32,394 nt of DNA from UBA668 sp043721915 (GTDB lineage: Bacteria; Actinomycetota; Acidimicrobiia; Acidimicrobiales; Ilumatobacteraceae). This document shows positions 17,180 through 24,891 of this stretch, piece by piece. Below the pieces are notes generated by a model that worked only from the letters and a program-made list of their open reading frames with translations, was not told the origin of the DNA and ran no database searches. The position numbers were made by a program, and so were the translations under genes. Every line of letters begins with the position of its first letter. The first letter of the stretch is position 1. The DNA lies in the NCBI GenBank assembly GCA_043721915.1, contig JAYSPV010000091.1:1-32394 (forward strand), written 5' to 3'.

Positions 17180-17932
17180 ATGAGCCGCGCCTTCGAGGAG
17201 CTCGCCCGGGCAGCAACCCCGATGGGCGACATCGTCCTTCGTCGCAGGCTGGAACCCACCCTGCAGATCGACATCTTCGAGGTCATGCTCGACGGCGATG
17301 GATTGATGTCGAGCCTGTTCACCGATGGCGAGGAAGCTCTCGCACGGCTGGGCCTCGCTGCCGTCCGCGACGATGCGCTCGCGACTGGCGACCTCGCTGT
17401 CGCGGTAGGCGGCCTCGGCCTGGGGTACACCGCGCGAGCAGTGCTGCAGGATCCTCGCGTCAGCTCGCTGCACGTCATCGACACGCTGGAGGAAGTGATC
17501 GATTGGCACCGACGTCGACTCACACCGCTTGGCGCCGAGCTCACCGGCGATCCGCGTTGCACCTTGGTCCACGGCGACTTCTTCTCGCTCGTCGAGGAAC
17601 CCAATCTCCTCTCCGGCGACGGGCCGCGGCGGTTCGACGCGATCCTGGTCGACATCGACCATTCACCGCGGCACCTCCTGCACCCTCACCATGCAAGCCT
17701 CTACACGCCCGCAGGGCTGCGGAAACTCGCCGGCCACCTCCGGCCCGACGGCGTGTTCGCGCTGTGGTCGAACGATTCGCCGGATGACGCCTTCCTCGAC
17801 GCGCTCCGCTGCGAGTTCGTGGACGCGACCGCACACGTCGTCAGCTTCGCGAACTTCCTGACCGGCGGCGACTCCCACAGCACCATCTACGTCGCCGCGA
17901 CCCGATTGAAGATCGCCGTCGACCGGTCATAG
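17180..17932 (+). CDS. Spermidine-synthase-like (Rossmann methyltransferase fold) protein
   Basis: A 250-residue cytoplasmic protein. The glycine-rich loop VAVGGLGLGYTARAVL (residues 75-90), the acidic HVIDTLEEVIDWHRR, FDAILVDIDHSP and LRPDGVFALWSNDSPD match the spermidine synthase / class I methyltransferase pattern. The GGGDG motif and the catalytic Asp context of true aminopropyltransferases are not evident, so calling it a polyamine enzyme would be unsafe. It is divergent from the nucleoside-hydrolase-like gene, with 155 bases between starts. Its stop codon overlaps the stop of the convergent ATPase gene by six bases. No strong ribosome site is seen before ATG. Confidence 0.75.
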   Translation: MSRAFEELARAATPMGDIVLRRRLEPTLQIDIFEVMLDGDGLMSSLFTDGEEALARLGLAAVRDDALATGDLAVAVGGLGLGYTARAVLQDPRVSSLHVIDTLEEVIDWHRRRLTPLGAELTGDPRCTLVHGDFFSLVEEPNLLSGDGPRRFDAILVDIDHSPRHLLHPHHASLYTPAGLRKLAGHLRPDGVFALWSNDSPDDAFLDALRCEFVDATAHVVSFANFLTGGDSHSTIYVAATRLKIAVDRS

Positions 17933-18691
17933 CACCTTGGACAGGAAGGCCTTCGTCCGCTCGTGCTGCGGATGGTCGAGGATCTGACCAGGTGGCCCCA
18001 TCTCCACGATCTGCCCGGCGTCCATGAAGACCACGGTGTTGGCGACCTGACGGGCGAACCCCATCTCGTGCGTCACCACGAGCATCGTCATTCCGGAGTT
18101 GGCCAGGTCGAGCATGACCGACAGCACTTCCCCCACCAACTCGGGGTCGAGCGCTGAGGTCGGCTCGTCGAACAGCATCAACCGTGGCCGCATCGCCAAT
18201 GCTCGGGCGATGGCTACTCGCTGCTGCTGGCCACCCGACAGGTGTCGTGGGTAGCTGCCCTCCTTGTGCGACAGGCCGACACGTGTGAGCAACTCGCGAG
18301 CACGCACCGTCACCTCCTCGAGCGGCTCCTTGAGCACGCGCACCGGCGCCTCGACGATGTTCTCCAACACTGTCAAGTGCTGGAACAGGTTGAAGCTCTG
18401 GAACACCATCCCGATCGACGCTCGCTGCTTGCACACCTCACGATCCTTCATCTCGTGGAGGCGACCGCCTCGCTCGCGGTAGGCGAGCAGTTCTCCGTGC
18501 ACGAAGACCCGACCGGAACTGATCTTCTCCAGGTGGTTGATGCAGCGGAGGAAGGTCGTCTTGCCGGAGCCGGACGGCCCCACGAGGCAGGTCACCTCGC
18601 CAGGTTGCACCTCCAAGTCGATGCCGCGCAGGACCTCGACGGCCCCGTACGACTTGCGGATCGCCTCCGCGCGCACTGCCGGCTCGCTCAT
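17927..18691 (-). CDS. Polar amino acid ABC transporter, ATP-binding protein
   Basis: A 254-residue ATPase of the His/Gln/Glu (HisP/GlnQ) family that powers import. Walker A is GPSGSGKTT (residues 38-46), the Q-loop is MVFQSFNLF, the signature is LSGGQQQR (151-158), Walker B is LMLFDEP (171-177), and the switch is VVTHE. Nine in ten of these enzymes end near residue 250, as here. The frame continues upstream without a stop to 19567, but that segment runs through the permease gene in another frame and is not part of the protein. GGGGG six bases before ATG and an ATGA overlap with the permease stop indicate translational coupling. It is the last gene of the operon. Confidence 0.93.
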   Translation of the reverse strand: MSEPAVRAEAIRKSYGAVEVLRGIDLEVQPGEVTCLVGPSGSGKTTFLRCINHLEKISSGRVFVHGELLAYRERGGRLHEMKDREVCKQRASIGMVFQSFNLFQHLTVLENIVEAPVRVLKEPLEEVTVRARELLTRVGLSHKEGSYPRHLSGGQQQRVAIARALAMRPRLMLFDEPTSALDPELVGEVLSVMLDLANSGMTMLVVTHEMGFARQVANTVVFMDAGQIVEMGPPGQILDHPQHERTKAFLSKVL

Positions 18692-19680
18692 GTGGTGCCC
18701 CCTGCTGCTGGTGTCGAACCCGCGGGTCGCCGCAGGTGGATGAGGTTGTGCATCAGCCGTCTGGCTCGCGCGCGTCCCGGAGGACGCGCCGAACCTGGCG
18801 AGAAGTGACGCTCGAGGTAGTGCTGACCGACGGTGAGTACTGACGTGATCGCCAAGTACCACAGACTGACCACGATCAACAGCGGCATCGTCTGGAACGT
18901 ACGGGCGTAGATCGCCTGCGCTGCGTACAGCAGATCGGCCAAGGCCAGCACGCTGACAAGGGAGGTCGTCTTCAACATCAGGATCGTCTGATTGCCGATC
19001 GGTGGCACGATCAGCTTCATTGCCTGTGGCAGCACGATGCGACGCAGCGTCTGCAGGGGCGTGATGCCCAGAGCCTTTGCCGCCTCGGCCTGGCCACGAT
19101 CGACACCGGCGATCCCGCTGCGCACGATCTCGGCGGCGTAGGCGCCCTCGTTGAGACCCAGCCCGAGGAGAGCCACCGCCATCGGCGTGACGAGATCGTT
19201 GGCGTTGCCGGAGAAGAACGTGGGCCCGAACGGAATTCCGAGCGAAACGTTGGGGTACAGAGCCGAGAGGTTGTACCAGAAGATCAACTGCACGAGCAGA
19301 GGAGTCCCACGGAAGAACCAGATGTACGCCCATGCGGCACGCGAGAGCACGGGATTGGTGGAGAGCCGCATGACTGCGAGTACCACACCGATCACGATGC
19401 CGAGCGCCTCGGCGGCGAACGTGAGCAGCAGGGTGAGTTTCACTCCGTCGATGATCGGCTTGCTGAACAGGTAGTCGCCGACGATGCCCCATCGGAAGCG
19501 GTCGTTGGTGAGCAGGGACTTGGCGAACACCGCTGCCGACAGCGTCATCACGGCAACGGCCAGCCACCGCCCGGGGTGCCGCACGGGGATCGCGGCGATC
19601 ACCCTCTCCGGGGCCGCAACGGTGGGGGTCGGCGCCTGGTCCGTGCCGGGCGCCGACCCCCGATCGTCGCTAGTTGACAC
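18688..19680 (-). CDS. Polar amino acid ABC transporter, permease
   Basis: A 330-residue inner-membrane permease of the HisM/GlnP type. About 40 soluble residues, a first membrane helix (WLAVAVMTLSAAVFA), and then four or more helices are seen. The coupling loop EAAKALGITPLQTLRRIVLPQAMKLIVPP (the EAA motif that docks on the ATPase) lies near residues 200-230. Start is GTG at 19680, overlapping the binding-protein stop by 11 bases, and its stop overlaps the ATPase start (ATGA), so all three are translated together. A single permease gene means a homodimeric channel. The basic C-terminal tail of about 40 residues is longer than usual. Confidence 0.92.
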   Translation of the reverse strand: MSTSDDRGSAPGTDQAPTPTVAAPERVIAAIPVRHPGRWLAVAVMTLSAAVFAKSLLTNDRFRWGIVGDYLFSKPIIDGVKLTLLLTFAAEALGIVIGVVLAVMRLSTNPVLSRAAWAYIWFFRGTPLLVQLIFWYNLSALYPNVSLGIPFGPTFFSGNANDLVTPMAVALLGLGLNEGAYAAEIVRSGIAGVDRGQAEAAKALGITPLQTLRRIVLPQAMKLIVPPIGNQTILMLKTTSLVSVLALADLLYAAQAIYARTFQTMPLLIVVSLWYLAITSVLTVGQHYLERHFSPGSARPPGRARARRLMHNLIHLRRPAGSTPAAGGTT

Positions 19681-20656
19681 CGGCGTTGGCTGTTGCCGTG
19701 GTGAGCATCAGATCCTGCAGGTTCCAGGTGGTGAAGATCTCGAGAAGAGCCCCACTGTCCATCAGGCCCTGGATGGCGACCTGCATCGTCGCGAGGAGGT
19801 CGCCCTTGCGCAGCACGAGACCGTTGATGTCCTGGCCCTCGTTCGGGCGGAGGATCACGTCGAGCGCTCCATCGGAGGCCTGAGCGATCGCCAGCGCGGC
19901 GTGGTCGGACAAGATGGTGAGGTCCGCGCGAGCCGACTGGACGGCCAGCACGCAGGCGCTCTGGTCCGGGTAGATCTGGCCCTCGATGGCGTCCTTGCCG
20001 GCGGCGACGCAGGTGTCGCTGAGCCCGGTGATCGCGTCAGCCATCGTGGTGCCCTTCGCGACGGCCACCTTGTAGCCACAGAGTTCGGTGGCATCGGTCA
20101 GCTCCGGAAAGGTGCCGGCCTGGATCAGGTACCCGCGGGAAGAAGTGTAGAAGTCGACGAAGTCGACGATCTTCTGCCGCTCCACGCGGTCGGCGAATCC
20201 GGAGAGGGACCCGTCGAAACGGCCGGCTTCGATGCCGGGAATGATCGCGTCGAACTTCGTCGGCACCATCTCCACCTTGACACCGAAGATCACTCCCAGC
20301 GCGTTGGCCAGGTCGACCTCGGCACCAACGACTTCGTTGGCTTCGTTGTAGAACTCCAACGGCGGATCGGTCGGATCGGTGGCAAAGGTCAGCACGCCCT
20401 TGCCGAGGATGTCCTGGGGCAGGGAGTCGTGCATGGCCTGGTCGAAGACGACCCCGGCCAGCCCTCCGACGGCCGGCGCGGCTGTGGTGGCAGCGGGTTC
20501 GGTGGCGACCGGCGCCTTGGTGTCGGCACTGCTGTTGTCGTCGCCGCAAGCGGCCAGTAGCAGCGCGAACGCTACAGAACCGGCGATGAGCACGCGGCGA
20601 GGTCCGCCGATCGCTCTGCCCGTCCCCGTCCTCCGGTGTGTGTGGTCTTGGTTCAT
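19670..20656 (-). CDS. Polar amino acid ABC transporter, family 3 substrate-binding lipoprotein
   Basis: A 328-residue lipoprotein receptor. The signal ends in the lipobox LLAAC with Cys37, after an RR-containing N-region. A short Ala/Thr linker leads into a family 3 binding domain (GVLTFATDPTDPPLEFYNEANEVVGAEVDLANALG, then FDAIIPGIEAGRFDGSLSGFADRVERQKIVDFVDFY). These receptors deliver amino acids to the permease. The ligand is not predictable, but Arg/Asp at the usual carboxylate-binding positions (GRFDGSLSGFADRVER) fits an alpha-amino acid. AGGGGA lies four bases before ATG. The upstream decarboxylase gene ends 48 bases away with a small hairpin between them, so it is probably in the same transcript. 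Confidence 0.93.
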   Translation of the reverse strand: MNQDHTHRRTGTGRAIGGPRRVLIAGSVAFALLLAACGDDNSSADTKAPVATEPAATTAAPAVGGLAGVVFDQAMHDSLPQDILGKGVLTFATDPTDPPLEFYNEANEVVGAEVDLANALGVIFGVKVEMVPTKFDAIIPGIEAGRFDGSLSGFADRVERQKIVDFVDFYTSSRGYLIQAGTFPELTDATELCGYKVAVAKGTTMADAITGLSDTCVAAGKDAIEGQIYPDQSACVLAVQSARADLTILSDHAALAIAQASDGALDVILRPNEGQDINGLVLRKGDLLATMQVAIQGLMDSGALLEIFTTWNLQDLMLTTATANAGVN

Positions 20657-20691
20657 TTGTTCCCCTTGTGTTGTTGGTTGCTTCGATGACG

Positions 20692-20704
20692 CCGGCGAAG
20701 CCGG
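20692..20704. other. Small intercistronic hairpin
   Basis: CCGGC and GCCGG pair around GAA just after the decarboxylase stop. The stem is only five pairs and has no T run. It may tune the ratio of decarboxylase to binding-protein mRNA, as hairpins before transporter genes can do. It could be chance. Confidence 0.3.
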
Positions 20705-21979
20705 TCAGTCAAGGTCACGACGAAGGAAGTCGTCGTACGTCTCACGGCGAAGAACGAGCCGCTGGGCGCCCTCGCGGGCAAAAACGATGGGCGCCCGGCG
20801 GGCGCCGTTGTAGTTGTTGGCCATGGTCATGCAGTAGGCCCCTGTCACAGGGACCGCCAGCAGGTCACCGACCTGCGGCGCACGCAGCAGCACACCGTCG
20901 ATCAACTGGTCGCCCGACTCGCAGTGCCGGCCGACGACGGTGCACCGTTCACCACCGCCCACGCGGTCGGCGATCGTGGCTTCGAAACGCTGTCCGTAGA
21001 GCGACACCTCCAAGTTGTCGCTCATGCCGCCATCGACGCCGACGAAGGTGGTCGCGCCGCGCTTGACCGTGGTGACCCGATAGAGGGTGACCCCCACCTC
21101 CGCCACCAGCGAACGGCCGGGCTCGATCATCAGACGAGCCGAGGCGGGCAGCACCTCGCGCGCCGCGGCGGTGAGTGCCTCGAGGTACTCCTCGATGCTG
21201 GGCGGAGCGTCGGCATAGGTGTAGCGAGCGCCCAAGCCGCCACCGAGGTTGTAGACCTCGAACTCGCCGACGGTAGCGACAGCCGCTACCGCACGCGTGA
21301 AGTCTTCGACATCCATCACCTGCGAGCCGATGTGAACGTGAACGCCGTCCAGCCGGAGTCGTGCGCTCTTACGGATGCGGTTGATGGCGGACCTGGCATC
21401 TGGCAACGACAGCCCGAACTTGGAGCCCTCCTGACCCGTGCTGATCGCAGCATGGGTGTGCGGCGCCACACCCGGGATCACCCGTACGAGCACGTGCTGC
21501 TCACGCGTCACCAGTCGTTCCAGTCGGTCGATGTCGTCGAAGCCGTCGATCACGATGGTGCCGACGCCTGCAGCCACCGCCATCGCCAGCTCGTCGTCGG
21601 TCTTGGCATTTCCGTGCAGCACCATCCGCGCTGGATCCACGCCGGCGGCGAGAGCCATCACGATCTCGCCACCTCCCGACACGTCGGCACCCAGGCCCTC
21701 CTCGGCGAGCAGCCGATAGATCGCCGTGTGCGGTAACGACTTCGAGGCCCAGACCACCTGCGAGTTCGGCCACCGCTCGGCCAGGCCGTCGACGAATCGA
21801 CGGGCTCGTCGACGCAGCGACATCTCGTCGATGATCAGCGCCGGCGTGCCGAAGGCCGCGGCGAGTGTGGTTGCTGCACAACCCCCGATGTTCAGCACAC
21901 CATCGTCATCGACGGTGGTGCCAGTCGGGAACAACGCCAGCAGGGCTTCAGCACTCCCGGTCGGGTCAGAAAGGGTCAT
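20705..21979 (-). CDS. Diaminopimelate-decarboxylase-like PLP enzyme with altered substrate motif
   Basis: A 424-residue PLP enzyme of the alanine-racemase-fold (type III) decarboxylase family. Lys80 (VVWASKSLPH) should hold PLP. His216 (VHVHIGSQ) should stack on the ring. GGGLG (246-250) binds phosphate. EPGRS (286-290), C353-ESGD and Y382 (TGAYCMTMANNYNG) are the usual active-site blocks. In typical diaminopimelate decarboxylases the block after GGMSDN begins with an Arg thought to bind a substrate carboxylate (RPALY). Here it reads LEVSLY, with Glu324 in that place and the Tyr kept. So lysA would be an unsafe name: the enzyme may take a different diamino acid. It has AAGGAC before ATG, a leader ORF overlapping that ATG, and neighbours for peptide hydrolysis and amino acid import. 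Confidence 0.85.
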   Translation of the reverse strand: MTLSDPTGSAEALLALFPTGTTVDDDGVLNIGGCAATTLAAAFGTPALIIDEMSLRRRARRFVDGLAERWPNSQVVWASKSLPHTAIYRLLAEEGLGADVSGGGEIVMALAAGVDPARMVLHGNAKTDDELAMAVAAGVGTIVIDGFDDIDRLERLVTREQHVLVRVIPGVAPHTHAAISTGQEGSKFGLSLPDARSAINRIRKSARLRLDGVHVHIGSQVMDVEDFTRAVAAVATVGEFEVYNLGGGLGARYTYADAPPSIEEYLEALTAAAREVLPASARLMIEPGRSLVAEVGVTLYRVTTVKRGATTFVGVDGGMSDNLEVSLYGQRFEATIADRVGGGERCTVVGRHCESGDQLIDGVLLRAPQVGDLLAVPVTGAYCMTMANNYNGARRAPIVFAREGAQRLVLRRETYDDFLRRDLD

Positions 21980-22014
21980 GGTGTCCTTCGGGCACGCGTG
22001 ACTCGCAGCGCCAT
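21976..22014 (-). CDS. Predicted 12-residue leader ORF overlapping the decarboxylase start
   Basis: ATG at 22014 opens a short frame MALRVTRARRTP whose TGA overlaps the decarboxylase ATG as ATGA. Exactly six bases upstream is the -10-like TACGGT (minus strand, 22026-22021), the same hexamer and spacing that precede the neighbouring PucR and dipeptidase starts. The peptide has four Arg codons, including CGA and AGG. The AGGAC within the frame is also the Shine-Dalgarno site of the decarboxylase. It may couple translation or sense charged tRNA. Translation is not proven. Confidence 0.4.
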   Translation of the reverse strand: MALRVTRARRTP

Positions 22015-22020
22015 GGGGCG

Positions 22021-22026
22021 ACCGTA
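22021..22026 (-). promoter_or_regulatory. Predicted -10 element of the decarboxylase-transporter transcript
   Basis: TACGGT followed by six bases and ATG at 22014. This would provide a second promoter inside the operon, between the dipeptidase stop (22124) and the decarboxylase. No convincing -35 is seen. Confidence 0.4.
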
Positions 22027-22123
22027 CGCTTCACGTTCTCGCACGTCTTGGGGTGATCGGATGATTTACCCAGGAAGGCGTTGTCCGATCCGTCAATGGC
22101 TGCGCGCGGCCGTTCTACAATCG

Positions 22124-23215
22124 CTACGGCGCCGAAACGTCCTCCACGGCTCGCAGGACCCGCAGCGCGTTACCGCTTCCGAGGAGTTCCAAGTCGCTCT
22201 CCGACCACGACCTCGATCTCAGCGCGTCGAAGAGCCGGGGGTAGCCACTGACGTCGTCCAACCCTTGTGGCACCATGGTCGTCCCGTCGAAGTCGCCACC
22301 GATGCCGACGTGTGCGATACCGGCCACTTCGCGCACATGCTCCACGTGCGCCACCACATCGTCGATCGTGGCAACCGGCGCCGGCCTGGACAAACGACGC
22401 TCCAGCGCAGCCTGCTGGAACTCGGCAGCGCTGCGCGTGTCGCCCCCGCGCTGCTCCACCAACCGCAAGGTCTCGCCACTCCACTCGGCCACCTGCGGAG
22501 ACACGAACTCCGCAACGAAGGTCACCATGCAGACACCCCCGTTGCGGGACAGGTTTGCGAGCACATCGTCGGGAACGTTGCGTGGCACATCGCACAGCGC
22601 CCTCGCTGATGAGTGACTGAACATCACCGGAGCGGACGACAACGTCATCGCCTGTCGCATCACGTCGGTCGACACGTGCGAGAGGTCGACGATCATCCCG
22701 AGTCGGTTCATCTCCCGTACCACCTCTTCTCCGAATGTGCTCAGACCCCCCAGCACGCGCTCGTCGGTGGCCGAGTCGGCCCACGCCGTGTTGTCGTTGT
22801 GTGTGAGCGTCATGTAGCGCGCTCCGAGGTCGTACATCATCCGCAGCACTGCCAGCGAGGAGGCGATCGAGTGCCCGCCCTCCATACCGATCAGCGAGGC
22901 AATGCGCCCGCTGTTGCGCACTCGTTCCACTTCGTCGGCGGTGAGCGCGAGCCCGAAGTCGCGTGGGTAGTGGGCGATCATGCGATGCACGAACTCGATC
23001 TGCTCCAACGTGGCCACGACGGCCTGAACCTCGGGAAAGGAGGACGGCACGTAGACGGACCAGAACTGCCCGGCGACGTCGCCCGCACGCAAACGGGGTA
23101 GGTCGGTGTGCAACGCCGGCACGCCGACTGCGAGGTCCGCCACGCTCAAGTCGTAGCCGCACAGCTTGCGCATCGCCCACGGCAGGTCGTTGTGTCCATC
23201 GAGCACAGAAGTCAC
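22124..23215 (-). CDS. Membrane-dipeptidase-family (M19) metallopeptidase
   Basis: A 363-residue renal-dipeptidase-like peptidase. Zinc ligands are all visible, numbered from GTG 23215: H8 and D10 (DGHND), bridging E112 (GMEGGHS), H180 (VDLSHVS), H201 (FSHSSAR) and D308 (GGDFDG). Members hydrolyse dipeptides, often with a C-terminal D-residue or dehydro residue, and some act on acyl amino acids. No signal peptide, so it is probably cytoplasmic. The frame is open to ATG 23257, but that would overlap the divergent promoter region; GTG 23215 lies six bases after TACGGT, the leaderless pattern. It heads a minus-strand unit with a decarboxylase and an amino acid importer, which suggests hydrolysis of imported or recycled dipeptides. 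Confidence 0.88.
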   Translation of the reverse strand: MTSVLDGHNDLPWAMRKLCGYDLSVADLAVGVPALHTDLPRLRAGDVAGQFWSVYVPSSFPEVQAVVATLEQIEFVHRMIAHYPRDFGLALTADEVERVRNSGRIASLIGMEGGHSIASSLAVLRMMYDLGARYMTLTHNDNTAWADSATDERVLGGLSTFGEEVVREMNRLGMIVDLSHVSTDVMRQAMTLSSAPVMFSHSSARALCDVPRNVPDDVLANLSRNGGVCMVTFVAEFVSPQVAEWSGETLRLVEQRGGDTRSAAEFQQAALERRLSRPAPVATIDDVVAHVEHVREVAGIAHVGIGGDFDGTTMVPQGLDDVSGYPRLFDALRSRSWSESDLELLGSGNALRVLRAVEDVSAP

Positions 23216-23221
23216 ACGCAC

Positions 23222-23227
23222 ACCGTA
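23222..23227 (-). promoter_or_regulatory. Predicted leaderless -10 element of the dipeptidase operon
   Basis: TACGGT on the minus strand followed by six bases and the GTG start at 23215. It mirrors the PucR element at 23265-23270: ACCGTAG (23222-23228) and CTACGGT (23264-23270) are exact inverted copies. Confidence 0.5.
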
Positions 23228-23264
23228 GGCCCGGACCGGGGCGACGTGCTTTGCCAATCGGTAC

Positions 23265-23270
23265 TACGGT
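23265..23270 (+). promoter_or_regulatory. Predicted leaderless -10 element of the pucR-type gene
   Basis: TACGGT followed by CTGCCC and ATG at 23277. The hexamer-to-start distance is six bases. The two divergent starts are only 61 bases apart, so a regulator bound between them would affect both. Confidence 0.55.
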
Positions 23271-23276
23271 CTGCCC

Positions 23277-24881
23277 ATGACCTTGTCCGATACGCTCACC
23301 GACACCGGTGAAGACGGGCAGGAGTCCACCACGATTCGGCACCTGGTGGAGGCGGTCGGAGCGCCGGTGCTGCAGGTCCTCGCGGCTCCCCGAGGGGTCG
23401 AGCAGCGGGTGAGGTGCACCATCTTTCACGATCCGGTCGACGACGTGCCGGACGAGCCTGACGCGATTCTGCTGCTCGCAGGCGTGCGGGCGGACGACCC
23501 ACGAGCACTCGATGTGCTCAGGGCAGCCGCTGCGCGCGGGTACTGCGCGATCGTGGTGAAGCAGCGCGGTGGCAACATCACGGCGCTGGTCACCGAGGCC
23601 TCCGTGCTGGGCATTGCTGTGCTCGGGGCAGCCGACGAGGCCTCCTGGCGGCATGTCGATGCGCTGATGCATTCGGTGCTCGGCTCGCAGGGTCTCGCCT
23701 CCGACTCCACGTCCGGGGCGGGAGAGGAGCTGTTCGCTCTGGCCAACGCGATCGCCGCGGTCATCGGCGGATCAGTGGCCATCGAGGACCTCGACCGACG
23801 GGTGGTTGCATACTCCTCCGTGGCCGGCCAACGTATCGACGCGATTCGCGAGCAGGGAATCCTCGATCGACGGGTGCCCGACATGGATCGCAACCTCGGG
23901 CAGTACCGAGACGTCCTGGCGACCGACGGCGTGGTGCGTTTCGCCGAGAAGACCGACGAACTGCCGCGCGCGGCCATCGCGATCAAGGCCGGCTCGCAAC
24001 CTCTGGGCACGATCTGGGCGATCGAGAGTGGATTCGGACTGGATCCCGAAGCCGAACGGGCGCTCATCGATGGCGCCCGTCTGGCAGCACTGAAGATCCT
24101 TCGAAGCCTGAATGCCGACGGCCTCGATCTGCAGCTGCGCGAGGCGGCGCTGCTCCGGGCGCTCGACGGGTCCCTGACTGGTGCAGATGTGGCCTTCCGG
24201 TTGTCATTGCCCGGCGGCGCGGAGCTGTCGTTGATCGGGTTCGCAGGCACCCCCGACAGCGAAGGCGAGGTTCCCCTGATCACGCACGTCGCTCGTGCGT
24301 TGTCCCGGCACATCAAGGCGTACCGTCCGGACGCATCGATGGCGACCACGGCGCGAACGGTCTACGTGCTGGTTCCAGGCGGTGGCGCCGCGGCGGCAAC
24401 ACGATTCGCAGTTGCAGCGGTGGCGGCGACGCGACAGGTCGCTCCCGGACGGATCCGTGCCGGCATCGCCTCCACGTCGTCGGACCCCAGCGACCTGCCC
24501 GCCATGCGGCACGAGATCGACGACATACTCCGGGTGACCATCGTCCAACCCGACCTGCCGAGCGTTGCGCGCATCGGCGACGTACACACTCGGGTGCTGC
24601 TGGCACACATCCACGATCTGTTGTTGCACGAACCTCAGCTGCGTCATCCAGGGGTGAGTTCGATGATCGCGCACGACATCGAACACGGCACGGCGTACGC
24701 CACCTCGGTCGCCGAGTGGTTGGGTGCCGTCGGCGACATCGCCGACGCTGCACGGATCCTCGGCGTACACCCCAACACCTTGCGCTACCGCCTCCGCAGG
24801 GCCGTCGAGCTGTTCGGGCTCCAGCTCGATCATGCGGACGATCGCCTGGCCGTGTGGACTCACCTACGGCTCACACGCTGA
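23277..24881 (+). CDS. PucR/CdaR-family transcriptional regulator
   Basis: A 534-residue regulator. The N-terminal third (residues 20-130, TIRHLVEAVGAPVLQVLAAP and LLLAGVRADDPRALDVLRAAAARGYCAIVVK) matches the PucR-type sensor domain. The middle (150-270, FALANAIAAVIGGSVAIEDLDRRVVAYSS) resembles the GAF-like segment of such proteins. The C-terminal helix-turn-helix is clear: GDIADAARILGVHPNTLRYRLRRAVELFGLQLD (about 485-520). PucR-family proteins respond to metabolites such as purines, amino acids or amides and act on adjacent operons. Here the divergent operon is the dipeptidase, decarboxylase and importer set. Expression is probably leaderless. Effector unknown. Confidence 0.9.
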   Translation: MTLSDTLTDTGEDGQESTTIRHLVEAVGAPVLQVLAAPRGVEQRVRCTIFHDPVDDVPDEPDAILLLAGVRADDPRALDVLRAAAARGYCAIVVKQRGGNITALVTEASVLGIAVLGAADEASWRHVDALMHSVLGSQGLASDSTSGAGEELFALANAIAAVIGGSVAIEDLDRRVVAYSSVAGQRIDAIREQGILDRRVPDMDRNLGQYRDVLATDGVVRFAEKTDELPRAAIAIKAGSQPLGTIWAIESGFGLDPEAERALIDGARLAALKILRSLNADGLDLQLREAALLRALDGSLTGADVAFRLSLPGGAELSLIGFAGTPDSEGEVPLITHVARALSRHIKAYRPDASMATTARTVYVLVPGGGAAAATRFAVAAVAATRQVAPGRIRAGIASTSSDPSDLPAMRHEIDDILRVTIVQPDLPSVARIGDVHTRVLLAHIHDLLLHEPQLRHPGVSSMIAHDIEHGTAYATSVAEWLGAVGDIADAARILGVHPNTLRYRLRRAVELFGLQLDHADDRLAVWTHLRLTR

Positions 24882-24891
24882 CGGTCTCGCG

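Noticed and set aside
18692..19567. Possible fusion of a long N-terminus to the amino acid ATPase (frame open to 19567)
   Set aside because: The extra part is an out-of-frame reading of the permease gene. The ATPase has its own GGGGG site and ATG at 18691, and its length without the extension is normal.
22170..23672. Minus-strand ORF of 500 codons over the dipeptidase and regulator
   Set aside because: It is in another frame of the dipeptidase, crosses the divergent promoters, and lacks any motif.
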